DNA of 64,000 nucleotides from Kitasatospora albolonga (GTDB lineage Bacteria; Actinomycetota; Actinomycetes; Streptomycetales; Streptomycetaceae), in the NCBI GenBank assembly GCA_002082585.1, contig CP020563.1:6256001-6320000 (forward strand). Direction: 5' to 3'. The stretch's first letter is position 1. Each line of letters starts with the position of its first letter. The position numbers were made by a program, and so were the translations under genes. The notes beneath the pieces were generated by a model that was not told the DNA's origin, searched no databases, and saw only the letters and a program-made list of their open reading frames with translations. Below are positions 26,583 to 36,836 of this stretch, one piece after another.

Positions 26583-28091
26583 GTGACAATGACGGCCCGA
26601 ACGGCGGCCACCACGAGCGGTCGGCCCAGCCACGGGGTTGCGTCCGGAAACGGCACCGGCTTCTGCCGGGTCACCGTCGTCGCACCCGACAGCCGGGTCG
26701 ACGTGGCACTGCCCGAGGACGTGCCCGTCGCCGACCTGTACCCCGAGATCCTCCGGCTCTCCGGCCAGAGCCCCGCCCCCGGCGCCCCCGTCGGCTACCA
26801 CCTCGTACGCCGCGACGGCACCGTCCTGGACAGCGCCCGTACGCTGGCCGGGCACCGCATCCTCGACGGCGAGCTGCTCTCGCTGCGGCCCTTCGCCGAA
26901 TCGCTGCCGCCCGCCGTCTTCGACGACGTCTCCGACGCCGTCGCCACCGCCGTGGCCAAGGACCGCACCCTCTGGGGCGACTCCCTCATGCGCGGCGCCG
27001 GCCTCTTCGGCGGCTCCGTCCTGCTGATCCTGCTCGGCTTCGTCCTGTGGACCGCCGACCCCCGCCACGACATGCACGGGCTGCCCGGCATCCTGGCCGC
27101 CGTCACCGCCGTACTCCTGCTCGCCGTCGCCTGTGTCCGCGCACGCGTCTACGACGACCGCGCCTCGGCCATCGCGCTGGGAACCGGTGCGCTGGTCAAC
27201 GCCGCCGTGGCCGGTTCCGGGCTGCTCTCGCTCAGCGCGGGCCAGGGCGTGGGGCGGCTGCAGTTCCTGCTCGCCTGCGCCGCCGTGCTGGTGGTGTCGG
27301 TCATCCTCATGATCACCGCACCCGGCGGCGACGGACCCTTCGTCGCGTTCGTCTTCGCGAGCGCCACCGGCCTCGTGGTCACCTTCATCGCGATCTCGGC
27401 CGACCTGAAGCCCACCGAGGCCGCCGCAGTCTGCGCCCCGTTCGCCGTGGGCGCCCTGGCCTTCCTCCCCGGCCTCTCCACCCGCTTCGCCCGCCTCCCC
27501 ATCGGCTTCGAACCGCCCCGCTCCACGGTCGGCGACTACGGCACCTCCGACCAGGCCCCCCAGGGCCCGGTCGACGCCGTACGGATCGCCGCCCAGGCCC
27601 GGCGCGGCCACGAGCTGCTCCTCGGCCTGGTCGGCGGCTGCGCGCTGGTGGCCGTGGCGGCCGCCGCGGTGCTCGGCTTCTCCGACGACGTCTGGGGCCA
27701 GCTGCTCGCCCTGGCCACCGGGGTCGCCCTGCTGATGCGCGCCCACCTGTTCCGCTACACCGCCCAGGTCGGCTGCACCCTCGCGGCCGGCCTGGGCTCC
27801 CTCGTACTCCTGGGCCTCGGGCTCTCCCTCAACCCGCCGCTCACCCTGGTGCGCGACGCGCTGCGCGGGGACGGCTCCGAACTGGACATCCGTACGGTGT
27901 GGCTCGCCGCCGCCGTCGCGGGCGTCGCCGCCCTGATCACCGCCATCGGCCTGATCGTGCCGCGCAAGGGGGTCACCCCGTTCTGGGGCCGCTTCCTGGA
28001 GATCGCCGAGACGGTCGTCCTGCTCACGCTGCTGCCGCTCTGCCTCGCGGTCTTCGACGTCTACCGCTCGATCCGGGCCCTCACCAGCTGA
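26583..28091 (+). CDS. eccD: Type VII secretion membrane protein EccD
   Basis: A 502-residue integral membrane protein. N-terminal ubiquitin-like (YukD) domain, about residues 25-110 (CRVTVVAPDSRVDVALPEDV; VGYHLVRRDGTVLDSARTL), then about eleven hydrophobic helices with short loops, as in EccD, the main membrane-spanning subunit of the ESX channel. The GTG at 26583 was chosen because it follows GGGGGAG; an ATG two codons later is nearly equivalent. The frame is open further upstream only because it runs through the repeat array. Confidence 0.93.
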   Translation: MTMTARTAATTSGRPSHGVASGNGTGFCRVTVVAPDSRVDVALPEDVPVADLYPEILRLSGQSPAPGAPVGYHLVRRDGTVLDSARTLAGHRILDGELLSLRPFAESLPPAVFDDVSDAVATAVAKDRTLWGDSLMRGAGLFGGSVLLILLGFVLWTADPRHDMHGLPGILAAVTAVLLLAVACVRARVYDDRASAIALGTGALVNAAVAGSGLLSLSAGQGVGRLQFLLACAAVLVVSVILMITAPGGDGPFVAFVFASATGLVVTFIAISADLKPTEAAAVCAPFAVGALAFLPGLSTRFARLPIGFEPPRSTVGDYGTSDQAPQGPVDAVRIAAQARRGHELLLGLVGGCALVAVAAAAVLGFSDDVWGQLLALATGVALLMRAHLFRYTAQVGCTLAAGLGSLVLLGLGLSLNPPLTLVRDALRGDGSELDIRTVWLAAAVAGVAALITAIGLIVPRKGVTPFWGRFLEIAETVVLLTLLPLCLAVFDVYRSIRALTS

Positions 28092-28283
28092 CCGGGGGCG
28101 GGCAGGCCGCCGTCCGGGTGTGACCCGAATGGCTGGTACTGTGACCAGTGGCCGTTTGTGTACGCCTCTCCGGATCATCCTGGGGACTGCGCTCATCGGA
28201 CCTTCGCCTCCGAGTCACGGAAGCTCCCCTGAGAACAAGACCAGGGGCACTCGTGGGCGCTTCGAACATCAAGAGGAGTACGC

Positions 28284-28574
28284 GTGCCGCTCGACGCCGC
28301 TACGAAGAAGCAGATCATGGCCGAGTTCGCCCAGAAGGAGGGTGACACCGGGTCCCCCGAGGTCCAGGTCGCCATGCTCTCCCGCCGGATCTCGGACCTG
28401 ACGGAGCACCTCAAGACGCACAAGCACGACCACCACTCCCGTCGTGGTCTGCTGATCCTGGTCGGCCAGCGTCGCCGCCTCCTGCAGTACCTGGCCAAGA
28501 AGGACATCCAGCGCTTCCGTGCGCTGGTCGACCGCCTCGGCATCCGCCGCGGTGCGGCCGGCGGCGCCAAGTAA
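28284..28574 (+). CDS. rpsO: 30S ribosomal protein S15
   Basis: A 96-residue S15 with typical rRNA-binding helices ([42 protein letters not shown]; YRxLVxRLGIR-type end). S15 binds 16S rRNA helices 20-22 early in small-subunit assembly. GTG start at 28284 with AAGAGGAG nearby. It heads the conserved rpsO-pnp operon. Confidence 0.98.
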   Translation: MPLDAATKKQIMAEFAQKEGDTGSPEVQVAMLSRRISDLTEHLKTHKHDHHSRRGLLILVGQRRRLLQYLAKKDIQRFRALVDRLGIRRGAAGGAK

Positions 28575-28587
28575 GTACGCCGTGGAG

Positions 28588-28623
28588 AGGGAGCGGTTCC
28601 CGCGTCTGAGGGGACCGCTCCCT
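28588..28623 (+). terminator. Hairpin after rpsO
   Basis: AGGGAGCGGT (28588-28597) pairs with ACCGCTCCCT (28614-28623) and is followed by TTG. It probably causes partial termination between rpsO and pnp. Confidence 0.65.
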
Positions 28624-28719
28624 TTGCCGTACGTGCGCGACCGGTGTCAAGCTCAGTAACCTGGACACCGGAACACCTGTAACACCCGCAGTACCAGGGA
28701 GAGGCGCAGCGACGCCGCC

Positions 28720-28777
28720 GCCGGTCCTCGGTAGTGGCCCCCGGGAACATGCCCGGGAGCTTCGATCGAAGACCGGC
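28720..28777 (+). ncRNA. rpsO-pnp intergenic hairpin (probable RNase III site)
   Basis: An 11-bp outer stem (28720-28730 with 28767-28777, one G-U) encloses a CCCGGG...CCCGGG inner stem. In S. coelicolor the rpsO-pnp intercistronic hairpin is known to be cut by RNase III to control pnp expression. This structure occupies the equivalent place; processing here is inferred. Confidence 0.6.
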
Positions 28778-28861
28778 CCGCATCCACGGTGCGCTTCTCC
28801 CGCACCGTCCTCCGCCACACGGGCGGCAGGACGAAAGACGACGAGTATGGAGAAATCACTA

Positions 28862-31075
28862 GTGGAGAACGAGACCCACTACGCCGAGGCCGTTATCGAC
28901 AACGGAACCTTCGGCACCCGCACCATCCGCTTCGAGACGGGCCGCCTGGCCAAGCAGGCCGCCGGCTCCGCCGTTGCGTACCTGGACGACGACACCATGG
29001 TGCTGTCGGCCACCACCGCTTCCAAGCGGCCCAAGGACAACCTCGACTTCTTCCCCCTCACGGTGGACGTCGAGGAGCGGCAGTACGCGGCAGGCAAGAT
29101 CCCCGGCTCCTTCTTCCGCCGTGAGGGCCGGCCCTCCGAGGACGCGATCCTCACCTGCCGCCTGATCGACCGCCCGCTGCGCCCCTCCTTCAAGAAGGGC
29201 CTGCGCAACGAGATCCAGATCGTCGAGACGATCATGGCGCTCAACCCCGACCACCTGTACGACGTGGTCGCGATCAACGCCGCCTCCTGCTCCACCATCC
29301 TGGCGGGCCTGCCCTTCTCCGGCCCGATCGGCGCCACCCGCGTCGCCCTGATCAAGGGCCAGTGGGTCGCGTTCCCGACGCACACCGAGCTCGAGGACGC
29401 CGTCTTCGACATGGTCGTCGCCGGCCGCGTCCTGGAGGACGGCGACGTCGCGATCATGATGGTCGAGGCCGAGGCCACCGAGAAGACCATCCAGCTCGTC
29501 GCGGACGGCGCCGAGGCGCCCACCGAGGAGATCGTCGCCGCCGGTCTGGACGCCGCGAAGCCCTTCATCAAGGTGCTCTGCAAGGCCCAGTCCGACCTCG
29601 CCTCCAAGGCCGCCAAGCCGGTCGGCGAGTTCCCGGTCTTCCTGGACTACCAGGACGACGTCTTCGAGGCGCTCGCCAAGGCCGTCACCTCCGAGCTGAA
29701 GCAGGCGCTCACCATCGCCGGCAAGCAGGACCGCGAGGCCGAGCTGGACCGCGTCAAGGAGATCGCCGCCGAGAAGCTCCTCCCGGCCTTCGAGGGCCGC
29801 GAGAAGGAGATCTCCGCCGCCTACCGCTCCCTGACCAAGCAGCTGGTCCGCGAGCGCGTCATCAAGGACAAGGTCCGCATCGACGGCCGCGGCGTCACGG
29901 ACATCCGTACGCTCGCCGCCGAGGTCGAGGCCATCCCGCGCGTCCACGGCTCGGCGCTGTTCGAGCGCGGTGAGACCCAGATCCTGGGCGTCACCACCCT
30001 CAACATGCTCCGCATGGAGCAGCAGCTGGACACCCTCTCCCCGGTGACCCGCAAGCGCTACATGCACAACTACAACTTCCCGCCGTACTCCGTCGGTGAG
30101 ACCGGCCGCGTGGGCTCGCCCAAGCGCCGCGAGATCGGCCACGGAGCGCTCGCCGAGCGCGCCATCGTGCCGGTCCTCCCGACCCGCGAGGAGTTCCCGT
30201 ACGCGATCCGCCAGGTCTCCGAGGCGCTGGGCTCCAACGGCTCGACGTCCATGGGCTCGGTCTGCGCCTCCACCATGTCGCTGCTGAACGCCGGTGTGCC
30301 CCTCAAGGCCGCCGTCGCCGGTATCGCCATGGGCCTGATCTCGCAGGAGATCGACGGCAAGACCCACTACGTCGCCCTCACCGACATCCTCGGTGCGGAG
30401 GACGCCTTCGGCGACATGGACTTCAAGGTCGCCGGTACGAAGCAGTTCGTGACCGCGCTCCAGCTCGACACCAAGCTCGACGGCATCCCTGCCTCGGTCC
30501 TGGCCGCCGCGCTGAAGCAGGCCCGTGACGCGCGTCTGCACATCCTGGACGTCATGAACGAGGCCATCGACGTCCCGGACGAGATGTCCCCGAACGCCCC
30601 GCGGATCATCACCGTCAAGATCCCCGTGGACAAGATCGGCGAGGTCATCGGCCCCAAGGGCAAGATGATCAACCAGATCCAGGAGGACACCGGCGCCGAC
30701 ATCACGATCGAGGACGACGGCACGATCTACATCGGTGCGCAGCAGGGCTCGCAGGCCGAGGCCGCCCGCGCCACGATCAACGCCATCGCCAACCCGACCA
30801 TGCCGGAGGTCGGCGAGCGCTACCTGGGTACGGTCGTCAAGACGACCACCTTCGGCGCGTTCGTCTCGCTCATGCCGGGCAAGGACGGCCTCCTGCACAT
30901 CTCGCAGATCCGCAAGCTCGCCGGTGGCAAGCGCGTGGAGAACGTCGAGGACGTGCTCGGCGTCGGCGCCAAGGTCCAGGTCGAGATCGCCGAGATCGAC
31001 TCCCGCGGCAAGCTCTCCCTCATCCCCGTCATCGAGGGTGAAGAGGATGAGAAGAAGGACGACACCGACAAGTGA
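28862..31075 (+). CDS. pnp: Polyribonucleotide nucleotidyltransferase (PNPase)
   Basis: A 737-residue 3'-5' phosphorolytic exoribonuclease, which in Streptomyces also adds RNA tails. Two RNase PH domains (first about 1-210; second about 320-540 with [13 protein letters not shown] and [14 protein letters not shown]), an all-helical linker, a KH domain ([16 protein letters not shown]) and an S1 domain ([19 protein letters not shown]). The GTG at 28862 ([14 protein letters not shown]) is preferred over an ATG 15 bases upstream because GGAG lies at good distance and PNPase orthologues start there. The last codon overlaps the M16 gene (GTGA). Confidence 0.97.
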   Translation: MENETHYAEAVIDNGTFGTRTIRFETGRLAKQAAGSAVAYLDDDTMVLSATTASKRPKDNLDFFPLTVDVEERQYAAGKIPGSFFRREGRPSEDAILTCRLIDRPLRPSFKKGLRNEIQIVETIMALNPDHLYDVVAINAASCSTILAGLPFSGPIGATRVALIKGQWVAFPTHTELEDAVFDMVVAGRVLEDGDVAIMMVEAEATEKTIQLVADGAEAPTEEIVAAGLDAAKPFIKVLCKAQSDLASKAAKPVGEFPVFLDYQDDVFEALAKAVTSELKQALTIAGKQDREAELDRVKEIAAEKLLPAFEGREKEISAAYRSLTKQLVRERVIKDKVRIDGRGVTDIRTLAAEVEAIPRVHGSALFERGETQILGVTTLNMLRMEQQLDTLSPVTRKRYMHNYNFPPYSVGETGRVGSPKRREIGHGALAERAIVPVLPTREEFPYAIRQVSEALGSNGSTSMGSVCASTMSLLNAGVPLKAAVAGIAMGLISQEIDGKTHYVALTDILGAEDAFGDMDFKVAGTKQFVTALQLDTKLDGIPASVLAAALKQARDARLHILDVMNEAIDVPDEMSPNAPRIITVKIPVDKIGEVIGPKGKMINQIQEDTGADITIEDDGTIYIGAQQGSQAEAARATINAIANPTMPEVGERYLGTVVKTTTFGAFVSLMPGKDGLLHISQIRKLAGGKRVENVEDVLGVGAKVQVEIAEIDSRGKLSLIPVIEGEEDEKKDDTDK

Positions 31076-32451
31076 CGTCCCGTAGTTCCGCGACGACGGC
31101 CCGCCCCTCCTCCGGGGGGCGGGCCGTCGCCCGTACCCAAACGCTTCTCCAGGGCAGCAACGGCATCGGAACGGTCCGCCGGACCGTCCTCCCCGGCGGT
31201 CTGCGGATCGTCACCGAGACCCTGCCCTCCGTCCGGTCCGCCACCTTCGGCATCTGGGCCAACGTCGGCTCCCGCGACGAGACGCCCACGCTCAACGGCG
31301 CGACCCACTACCTCGAACACCTCCTCTTCAAGGGCACCGCGAAGCGCACCGCCCTCGACATCTCCTCCGCCATCGACGCGGTCGGCGGCGAGATGAACGC
31401 CTTCACGGCGAAGGAGTACACCTGCTACTACGCGCGGGTCCTGGACACCGACCTGCCGCTCGCCATCGACGTGGTCTGCGACATGCTGACCGGCTCGCTG
31501 ATCGCCCCCGAGGACGTCGACGCCGAGCGCGGCGTGATCCTCGAAGAGATCGCGATGACCGAGGACGACCCGGGCGACTGCGTGCACGACCTGTTCGCGC
31601 ACACCATGCTCGGCGACACCCCTCTCGGCCGCCCGGTCCTCGGCACCGTCGACACGATCAACGCCCTGAACCGGGGCCAGATCGCCCGCTTCTACAAGAA
31701 GCACTACGACCCCACACACCTGGTCGTCGCCGCCGCGGGCAACGTCGACCACGCCACGGTCGTACGCCAGGTCCGCCGCGCCTTCGAGAAGGCCGGCGCC
31801 CTCTCCCGTCACGACGCGGTGCCCATGGCCCCCCGCCGGGGCTCCCGCACCCTGCGCACCGCGGGCAAGGTCGAGCTGCTGAACCGCAGGACCGAGCAGG
31901 CCCACGTGGTCCTCGGCATGCCCGGCCTCGCCCGCACCGACGACCGCCGCTGGGCCCTCGGGGTCCTGAACACGGCCCTCGGCGGCGGCATGAGCTCCCG
32001 CCTCTTCCAGGAGGTCCGGGAGAAGCGCGGCCTGGCCTACAGCGTGTACTCGTACACCTCGGGCTTCGCCGACTGTGGCCTCTTCGGCGTCTACGCGGGC
32101 TGCCGCCCCAGCCAGGTCCACGACGTCCTGAAGATCTGCCGGGACGAGCTGGACCGGGTCGCCACCCACGGCCTGGACGACGACGAGATCACCCGCGCCA
32201 TCGGCCAGCTCTCCGGCTCCACCGTCCTCGGCCTGGAGGACACCGGCGCGCTGATGAACCGTATCGGCAAGAGCGAGCTGTGCTGGGGCGAGCAGATGTC
32301 GGTGGACGACATGCTGGCCCGTATCGCGGAGGTCACCCCCGACGACGTACGGGAGGTGGCGGGCGAGCTCCTCACCCACCGCCCCTCGCTCTCGGTCATC
32401 GGCCCGCTCAAGGACAAGCAGGCGGACCGCCTCCACGAAGCGGTCTCCTAA
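31072..32451 (+). CDS. M16 family zinc metallopeptidase
   Basis: A 459-residue single-unit M16B (processing-peptidase-like) protease. Inverted zinc motif H79-YLE-H83 ([10 protein letters not shown]) and the downstream second-shell Glu region ([10 protein letters not shown]). C-terminal inactive half with the substrate-contact [10 protein letters not shown]. Such enzymes are conserved next to pnp in actinobacteria, but their substrate is unknown. The GTG start overlaps the pnp stop; a strong hairpin falls in the first 19 codons, so a start further downstream cannot be fully ruled out, although no good one is seen. Confidence 0.93.
   Translation: MTSRSSATTARPSSGGRAVARTQTLLQGSNGIGTVRRTVLPGGLRIVTETLPSVRSATFGIWANVGSRDETPTLNGATHYLEHLLFKGTAKRTALDISSAIDAVGGEMNAFTAKEYTCYYARVLDTDLPLAIDVVCDMLTGSLIAPEDVDAERGVILEEIAMTEDDPGDCVHDLFAHTMLGDTPLGRPVLGTVDTINALNRGQIARFYKKHYDPTHLVVAAAGNVDHATVVRQVRRAFEKAGALSRHDAVPMAPRRGSRTLRTAGKVELLNRRTEQAHVVLGMPGLARTDDRRWALGVLNTALGGGMSSRLFQEVREKRGLAYSVYSYTSGFADCGLFGVYAGCRPSQVHDVLKICRDELDRVATHGLDDDEITRAIGQLSGSTVLGLEDTGALMNRIGKSELCWGEQMSVDDMLARIAEVTPDDVREVAGELLTHRPSLSVIGPLKDKQADRLHEAVS
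31095..31128 (+). other. Strong hairpin at the pnp / M16 junction
   Basis: A 13-bp perfect stem (31095-31107 with 31116-31128, 8-base loop) beginning 20 bases after the pnp stop and inside the start of the M16 coding sequence. It could end the pnp mRNA or limit M16 translation. Confidence 0.55.
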
Positions 32452-32459
32452 TCCACTAA

Positions 32460-33221
<762 letters not shown>

Positions 33222-33231
33222 CTGGTCCCCC

Positions 33232-33714
33232 ATGCGCGCAAAGATCACCTACTTCATCACGGCCGCCGTCCTGGTCTTCTACTTCGTCCTGGTCGGCAGC
33301 CGGGGCGTGATGCTCATCCGGCACGGCACCCTGCTCACGGTCACGTTCGGCGTCGCCGTGCTGATCCTGCCGGTGATCGGCGTCTGGTTCCTCTGGAAGA
33401 ACACCCAGTTCGTCCGGCGCGCCAACGTGCTCGCCGCCGAACTGGACGCGGAGGGCGGCCTGCCGGTCGACGATCTGCTGCGCACCCCCTCCGGCCGTAT
33501 CGACCGGGACTCCGCCGACGCGGCCTTCGCCAAGCGCCGCGAGGAGACGGAGGACGCCCCGGACGACTGGCGCACCTGGTTCAGGCTGGCGGTGGCCTAC
33601 CAGGACGCCAGGGACACCCCGCGCGCCCGCAAGGCCATGCAGAGGGCGATCGCCCTGCACCGGTCCGGCAGCCGGGCCGCCGCACCCGAGCCTTCGAGCC
33701 CGTCCGGCGCTTGA
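33232..33714 (+). CDS. Small membrane protein with TPR-like tail
   Basis: A 160-residue protein with two N-terminal helices (ITYFITAAVLVFYFVLVGSR; LLTVTFGVAVLILPVIGVWFLW) and a cytosolic part ending in one TPR-like helical hairpin (DDWRTWFRLAVAYQDARDTPRARKAMQRAI). It follows dapB by 10 bases. Conserved in style among Streptomyces; function unknown. Confidence 0.88.
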   Translation: MRAKITYFITAAVLVFYFVLVGSRGVMLIRHGTLLTVTFGVAVLILPVIGVWFLWKNTQFVRRANVLAAELDAEGGLPVDDLLRTPSGRIDRDSADAAFAKRREETEDAPDDWRTWFRLAVAYQDARDTPRARKAMQRAIALHRSGSRAAAPEPSSPSGA

Positions 33715-33731
33715 GGACATCTTTTCCAGCC

Positions 33732-33786
33732 TGTACGTGAGTGAGCCCGGGACCCTTGTGGGGGGTCCCGGGCTCACTCACGTACA
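33732..33786. terminator. Bidirectional terminator, 24-bp perfect stem
   Basis: Arms 33732-33755 and 33763-33786 are perfectly complementary with a 7-base loop. It separates the rightward dapB transcript from the convergent gene ending at 33812. Confidence 0.85.
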
Positions 33787-33811
33787 GCACGTACAGCGGA
33801 CAGAAGCCGTC

Positions 33812-34363
33812 TCACCCGAGCCGATACTCATCCGCCCATGCCTCAATGGCATCCGTGGCCCGCTCGAACGCCTCCTCGCGTCCGAGGAAGTCCGCGTTGT
33901 GGTCGGAGACCAGCGGCGCCAGCGTCTCCCCGTTCTGCCGGGTCACGATCAGCGCCTGCCCCTGCACCGTACGGGGCAGTCCCAGCCACTTCACCGGCTG
34001 CTGGACCGTACGGACGGAGGCGGTGGCGCTCCACGGCACCGTGGTGGTCCAGAAGAACCCCACGCGCCGCACACCGTGCCGGCTGACCCACGCACCGACC
34101 CGCAGCAGCCGCAGAGCGGCGGTGATCAGTACGCCGGCCACCAGGAGACACGCGGTGGTACCGGAAGGCGTTCCGGTCAGACCGATGATCATGGCCGCGA
34201 GCAGAACGAACGAGGCCAGCAACAACACTCCGGCCGCCGCCGCGACCCGCCACGGGCCGGGGCGGTAGGGCCGCCGCCAGCTGTCGTGGTCGTCGAACGG
34301 CAGCGCAACGTCCTCCGCACTCGCATCGAATGCGCGGTCGGCCGTCAGAAAGGGCAGGGGCAC
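33812..34363 (-). CDS. PH-domain-like membrane protein
   Basis: A 183-residue protein: charged N terminus, two membrane helices (about residues 40-63 and 70-86), then a small beta-rich domain (VSRHGVRRVGFFWTTTVPWSATASVRTV; GQALIVTRQNGETLAPLV) of the bacterial PH/YdbS type, and a C-terminal helix. Function unknown; membrane-associated scaffold or stress role in relatives. Confidence 0.82.
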   Translation of the reverse strand: MPLPFLTADRAFDASAEDVALPFDDHDSWRRPYRPGPWRVAAAAGVLLLASFVLLAAMIIGLTGTPSGTTACLLVAGVLITAALRLLRVGAWVSRHGVRRVGFFWTTTVPWSATASVRTVQQPVKWLGLPRTVQGQALIVTRQNGETLAPLVSDHNADFLGREEAFERATDAIEAWADEYRLG

Positions 34364-34460
34364 GACTCATCCTCACTCACAAGCACGCTCGATTGCTGTG
34401 CCCGGTGAGGCTACCGAGGGTGCCCCCGAACAGACCACCCCAGGGGGTCCGTACGAGTAT

Positions 34461-34700
34461 TCAGCGGCCCTGGGAGGCTTCGGACTGCTTGCCCTGCGAG
34501 GCGGACTGCCCGGAGTCGAGAGCGGGCAGACCCAGCAGCAGCGAGCCCACGAGCCCGGCGACCACGGTCAGCCCGACCAGCGAGCGCCCCAGCAGCTCGG
34601 GAACGCTGGCACGCGAGGCGGGCGGGGGAGTGACGTTGCTGCGGAACCGGTCGGCCTCGGCGACGAACGAGAACGGGACGGACTCACGCCGGCGGAACAT
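34461..34700 (-). CDS. Small single-pass membrane protein
   Basis: A 79-residue ORF with a well-placed AAGGAGAG site seven bases before the ATG, a basic N terminus (FRRRE), one transmembrane helix (LVGLTVVAGLVGSLLLGLPAL) and a short Gln/Ser/Lys-rich tail. It is not recognised, but the ribosome site and codon usage support it. Divergent from thyX. Confidence 0.7.
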   Translation of the reverse strand: MFRRRESVPFSFVAEADRFRSNVTPPPASRASVPELLGRSLVGLTVVAGLVGSLLLGLPALDSGQSASQGKQSEASQGR

Positions 34701-34896
34701 GAGGAAACTCTCCTTGATCTCAGTGACGGGTGCTGCTAATGAGTCAGACGTACGACGGGCCCGATCGGTGCCCCGAATCGCCGTAACGTTTCAAGGACTC
34801 CACGAACGGCTGCCCGACACCGCCTCGTGCATGCGCGGGTTCCCCGGCCCGTAAAGTGGTCGCCGCCCGAGCGACGCCATTGGAAGGACCCCGCCG

Positions 34897-35634
34897 GTGA
34901 CCGACACCCCCGAACCCGCAAAGCCCCACTTCCGCAGCGATGTCACCGTCGAGCTGGTGAAAAGCGCCGCGGGCGACGCGGACGTGCTGTTCGCCGCCCG
35001 GGTCTCCACGGCCGGCGAACAGTCGCTGGAAGAGGTCACCAAGGACCCGGAGCGGTCCAAGGGGCTGATCAACTACCTCATGCGGGACCGGCACGGAAGC
35101 CCGTTCGAGCACAACTCGATGACCTTCTTCATCAGCGCCCCGATCTTCGTGTTCCGCGAGTTCATGCGGCACCGCGTGGGCTGGTCCTACAACGAGGAAT
35201 CGGGCCGCTACCGGGAGCTGGAGCCGGTCTTCTACGTCCCCGGAACCTCCCGCAAGCTCGTCCAGCAGGGCCGCCCCGGCAAGTACGAGTTCGTCGAGGG
35301 CACCGAGGAGCAGTACGACCTCACCACCCGCGCCATGGAGGAGTCCTACCGGGCCTCCTACGCCGCCTACCAGGAGATGCTGGCCGAGGGCGTGGCCCGC
35401 GAGGTCGCCCGCGCGGTCCTCCCGGTCGGCCTCTTCTCCTCGATGTACGCCACGTGCAACGCGCGCTCCCTGATGCACTTCCTCGGCCTGCGCACCCAGC
35501 ACGAGCTGGCGAAGGTGCCCTCCTTCCCGCAGCGCGAGATCGAGATGGTCGGCGAGCAGATGGAAGCCCACTGGCAGCAGCTCATGCCGCTCACTCATGC
35601 GGCCTTCAACAAAAATGGACGGGTCGCCCCGTAG
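34897..35634 (+). CDS. thyX: FAD-dependent thymidylate synthase ThyX
   Basis: A 245-residue flavin-dependent thymidylate synthase converting dUMP to dTMP with methylenetetrahydrofolate and NADPH. The dUMP/FAD signature is RHRVGWSYNEESGRY (residues 91-105), one residue longer between RHR and the final Ser than the textbook RHR-X7-S. FEHNSMTFFISAP and the C-terminal RSLMHFLGLRTQHELAKVP also fit. GTG start with GGAAGG upstream. Followed by a terminator. Confidence 0.95.
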   Translation: MTDTPEPAKPHFRSDVTVELVKSAAGDADVLFAARVSTAGEQSLEEVTKDPERSKGLINYLMRDRHGSPFEHNSMTFFISAPIFVFREFMRHRVGWSYNEESGRYRELEPVFYVPGTSRKLVQQGRPGKYEFVEGTEEQYDLTTRAMEESYRASYAAYQEMLAEGVAREVARAVLPVGLFSSMYATCNARSLMHFLGLRTQHELAKVPSFPQREIEMVGEQMEAHWQQLMPLTHAAFNKNGRVAP

Positions 35635-35687
35635 GCGGTGTCCGTATTGCGGCGTTTCGAGAAGTTCATCTAGGCTGATCAAACGGA

Positions 35688-35725
35688 CCCGGCACTGCTT
35701 GAACCCCCGAGCAGGCAGTGCCGGG
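35688..35725 (+). terminator. Terminator of thyX
   Basis: CCCGGCACTGC (35688-35698) pairs with GCAGTGCCGGG (35715-35725) and a pyrimidine-rich CTCCTCTTCC follows. Confidence 0.75.
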
Positions 35726-35786
35726 CTCCTCTTCCCCGTCCCCCCTAGGGGGGACCACGCGCTGAGCAGCGAGTAGCGTGTTACCC

Positions 35787-36686
35787 ATGGCTCCGATCTC
35801 CACTCCGCAGACCCCCTTCGGGCGGGTCCTCACCGCTATGGTCACGCCCTTCACGGCGGACGGCGCTCTCGACCTCGACGGCGCACAGCGGCTCGCCGCC
35901 CATCTGGTGGACGCAGGCAACGACGGACTGATCGTCAACGGCACCACCGGTGAGTCCCCGACCACCAGTGACGCGGAGAAGGACCAGCTCGTACGGGCGG
36001 TGCTCGAAGCGGTAGGAGACCGGGCACACGTCGTCGCAGGCATCGGCACCAACGACACCCGCCACAGCGTCGACCTCGCCCGCACCGCCGAGCGCACCGG
36101 CGCCCACGGGCTCCTCGCCGTCACGCCGTACTACAACAAGCCGCCGCAGGAGGGCCTCCTGCGGCACTTCACGGCCATCGCCGACTCCACGGGCCTGCCC
36201 GTGATGCTGTACGACATCCCCGGCCGCAGCGGGGTCCCCATCGACACGGAGACCCTCGTACGGCTGGCCGACCACCCCCGGATCGTCGCGAACAAGGACG
36301 CCAAGGGAGACCTGGGCCGCGCCAGCTGGGCCATCGCCCAGTCCGGCCTCGCCTGGTACTCGGGCGACGACATGCTCAACCTCCCGCTCCTCTCGGTCGG
36401 CGCGGTCGGCTTCGTCTCCGTCGTCGGCCACGTGGTCACCCCGGACCTGCGGGCCCTGGTCGAGGCCCACCTCGGCGGCGACGTCCAGAAGGCCACCGAG
36501 ATCCACCAGAAGCTGCTCCCGGTCTTCACCGGCATGTTCCGCACCCAGGGCGTGATCACCACCAAGGCGGCCCTGACGCTCCAGGGCCTCCCGGCGGGCC
36601 CGCTGCGCCTGCCCCTGGTGGAACTCACCGCCCAGGAGACGGCCCAGCTCAAGATCGATCTCGCCGCAGGCGGGGTACAGCTGTAA
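35787..36686 (+). CDS. dapA: 4-hydroxy-tetrahydrodipicolinate synthase
   Basis: A 299-residue TIM-barrel aldolase condensing pyruvate with aspartate semialdehyde. NGTTGESPT loop, VTPYYNKPPQEG, Tyr142 in LYDIPGRSG and the Schiff-base Lys170 (VANKDAKGD) are visible. The ATG at 35787 gives the usual length; a GTG nine bases upstream is less likely. It supplies DapB, whose gene is 3 kb upstream. Confidence 0.97.
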   Translation: MAPISTPQTPFGRVLTAMVTPFTADGALDLDGAQRLAAHLVDAGNDGLIVNGTTGESPTTSDAEKDQLVRAVLEAVGDRAHVVAGIGTNDTRHSVDLARTAERTGAHGLLAVTPYYNKPPQEGLLRHFTAIADSTGLPVMLYDIPGRSGVPIDTETLVRLADHPRIVANKDAKGDLGRASWAIAQSGLAWYSGDDMLNLPLLSVGAVGFVSVVGHVVTPDLRALVEAHLGGDVQKATEIHQKLLPVFTGMFRTQGVITTKAALTLQGLPAGPLRLPLVELTAQETAQLKIDLAAGGVQL

Positions 36687-36786
36687 CCACAGACTTCACA
36701 AGGCTTCACAACTGAATGAAGAAGACGAGCGAGGCACCTCGCGAAGAGCACGACCCCAAGACAACAGCAAGTGCACGAACGACATG

Positions 36787-36817
36787 CGCGCCACGTGCCT
36801 CAGCGGTACGTGGCGCG
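36787..36817 (+). promoter_or_regulatory. Hairpin in the rnj 5' leader
   Basis: A 13-bp stem (36787-36799 with 36805-36817, one G-U, 5-base loop) ends 7 bases before the AAGGAG ribosome site of rnj. No T tract follows, so it is more likely a leader structure than a dapA terminator. It could be a control or processing site. Confidence 0.55.
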
Positions 36818-36836
36818 TGTGGTTAAGGAGAGTCTT

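Noticed and set aside
23575..26586. A 1,003-codon open frame antisense to eccC
   Set aside because: Arg/Pro/His-rich shadow of a clearly identified EccC gene.
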